Shown here piece by piece: positions 22,592 through 23,072 of a stretch of DNA of 23,072 nucleotides. The position numbers and the translations under genes are program-made. Source of the stretch: an uncultured Clostridia bacterium. Its GTDB lineage: Bacteria > Bacillota > Clostridia > Christensenellales > UBA1242. Every line of letters starts with the position of its first letter. Position 1 is the stretch's first letter. Below the pieces are notes generated by a model that was not told the origin of the DNA, did no database searches, and was given only the letters and a program-made list of their open reading frames with translations. The stretch lies in assembly GCA_947628195.1 (NCBI GenBank), contig CANQZB010000002.1, positions 1 to 23,072 on the forward strand, written 5' to 3'.

Positions 22592-23072
22592 ATGAAAATT
22601 TTGGCAATAGAAAGCAGTTGTGATGAAACCAGTTGTGCCGTGGTGGTTGATGGCAGAACGTGTCTTTCCAACATCGTTTCTAGCCAAATAGATATTCACA
22701 CACGCTTTGGCGGGGTTGTGCCAGAAGTGGCAAGCAGAAATCACGTTATGGCAATAGACAATGTGGTTAAACTTGCGCTTGAAAAAGCGGGCACATCGCT
22801 TAAAGATATTGACGCAATTGCGGTTACTTATGGCGCAGGGCTTATTGGCTCGCTTTTGGTGGGCGTAAGTTATGCAAAAGGGCTTGCCTATGTAACAAAA
22901 AAACCGCTTATTGCCGTCAATCATATTTATGGGCACATAGCAAGCAATTATCTCACTTATGCGGAACTCACCCCACCTTTTATCTGTTTGCTTGTTAGCG
23001 GTGGGCACACGGCAATAATTAAGGTTGCGGATTATAATCATCACGAAATAATTGGTAACACGCTTTACGATG
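22592..23072 (+). CDS. tsaD: tRNA N6-adenosine threonylcarbamoyltransferase, N-terminal part, runs off the window
   Basis: TsaD, working with TsaB and TsaE, transfers threonylcarbamoyl to A37 of ANN-decoding tRNAs (t6A). The first 160 codons are present. They show the ASKHA-fold start MKILAIESSCDETS, the FGGVVPEVASRNH motif, the YGAGLIGSLLVGVSYAKGL region, the metal-binding HIYGH (His111 and His115), and LLVSGGHT. The ATG is placed by homology and by the promoter, whose -10 ends seven bases upstream; no Shine-Dalgarno site. The gene continues past the right edge. Confidence 0.95.
   Translation, partial: MKILAIESSCDETSCAVVVDGRTCLSNIVSSQIDIHTRFGGVVPEVASRNHVMAIDNVVKLALEKAGTSLKDIDAIAVTYGAGLIGSLLVGVSYAKGLAYVTKKPLIAVNHIYGHIASNYLTYAELTPPFICLLVSGGHTAIIKVADYNHHEIIGNTLYD

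Noticed and set aside
22574..23044. 156-codon minus-strand ORF at the right end
   Set aside because: It is antisense to tsaD, whose family motifs are clear on the plus strand.
1..23072. CRISPR arrays, transposase-bearing insertion sequences, rRNA genes
   Set aside because: No regularly spaced repeats, no transposase or Cas-like protein and no rRNA sequence were found on either strand.

Overview
The window looks like chromosome of an uncultured, very AT-rich bacterium, most likely a low-GC Bacillota of the kind found in gut metagenomes. The basis is A/T-rich codon use and near-pure A/T spacers, Bacillota-style sigma-A promoters (TTGACA/TATAAT, often with an extended -10), Shine-Dalgarno sites of the AAGGAGG type, and gene families such as a GT28 diacylglycerol glucosyltransferase-like enzyme, YwaF, YcxB, and long Ig-like or YDG-like surface proteins. 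A genus cannot be named from the sequence. Of 15 complete genes, 13 stop with TAA, 2 with TAG and none with TGA.

Layout. 1-2633 (minus strand): the 5' end of pnp, a coiled-coil protein of unknown function, a SPOUT/TrmH-family RNA methyltransferase, and a small unknown protein. 2758-5231 (plus): two glycosyltransferases, one GT28 (MGDG synthase/UgtP-like) and one membrane GT2, probably for glycolipid or envelope polysaccharide synthesis, each with its own promoter. 5314-5401: tRNA-Ser(GGA). 5402-6231: an 830-bp insertion bounded by a 21-bp direct repeat of the tRNA 3' end. It carries only a cytidine deaminase-like gene with its own promoter, leader and terminator, followed by a row of hairpins; no integrase is present. 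6232-6702: gene-poor relic DNA with a short ORF fragment, a tandem 12-mer, terminators and a REP-like repeat. 6703-10970: an ABC exporter operon in which the ATPase is fused to a YwaF-like polytopic membrane domain, followed by an ABC-2 type permease and a small membrane-anchored protein. 11099-13273: a large lipoprotein with an Ig-like N-terminus. 13371-21368: a likely operon of a thioredoxin reductase-like flavoprotein, a 1,997-residue surface protein with a C-terminal membrane anchor, a YcxB-like protein and 3-methyladenine DNA glycosylase I (tag). 21428-22531: prfB (release factor 2). 22592-end: the 5' part of tsaD.

Two themes stand out. First, the cassette in tRNA-Ser is compact and integrase-free, with a hairpin-rich 3' end; it is the best candidate for a little-described mobile unit. 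Second, three genes (trxB-like, prfB, tsaD), and perhaps two on the minus strand, have a -10 box placed so that predicted transcription starts on or next to the A of the start codon, with no Shine-Dalgarno site. This suggests regular leaderless expression beside SD-led genes.
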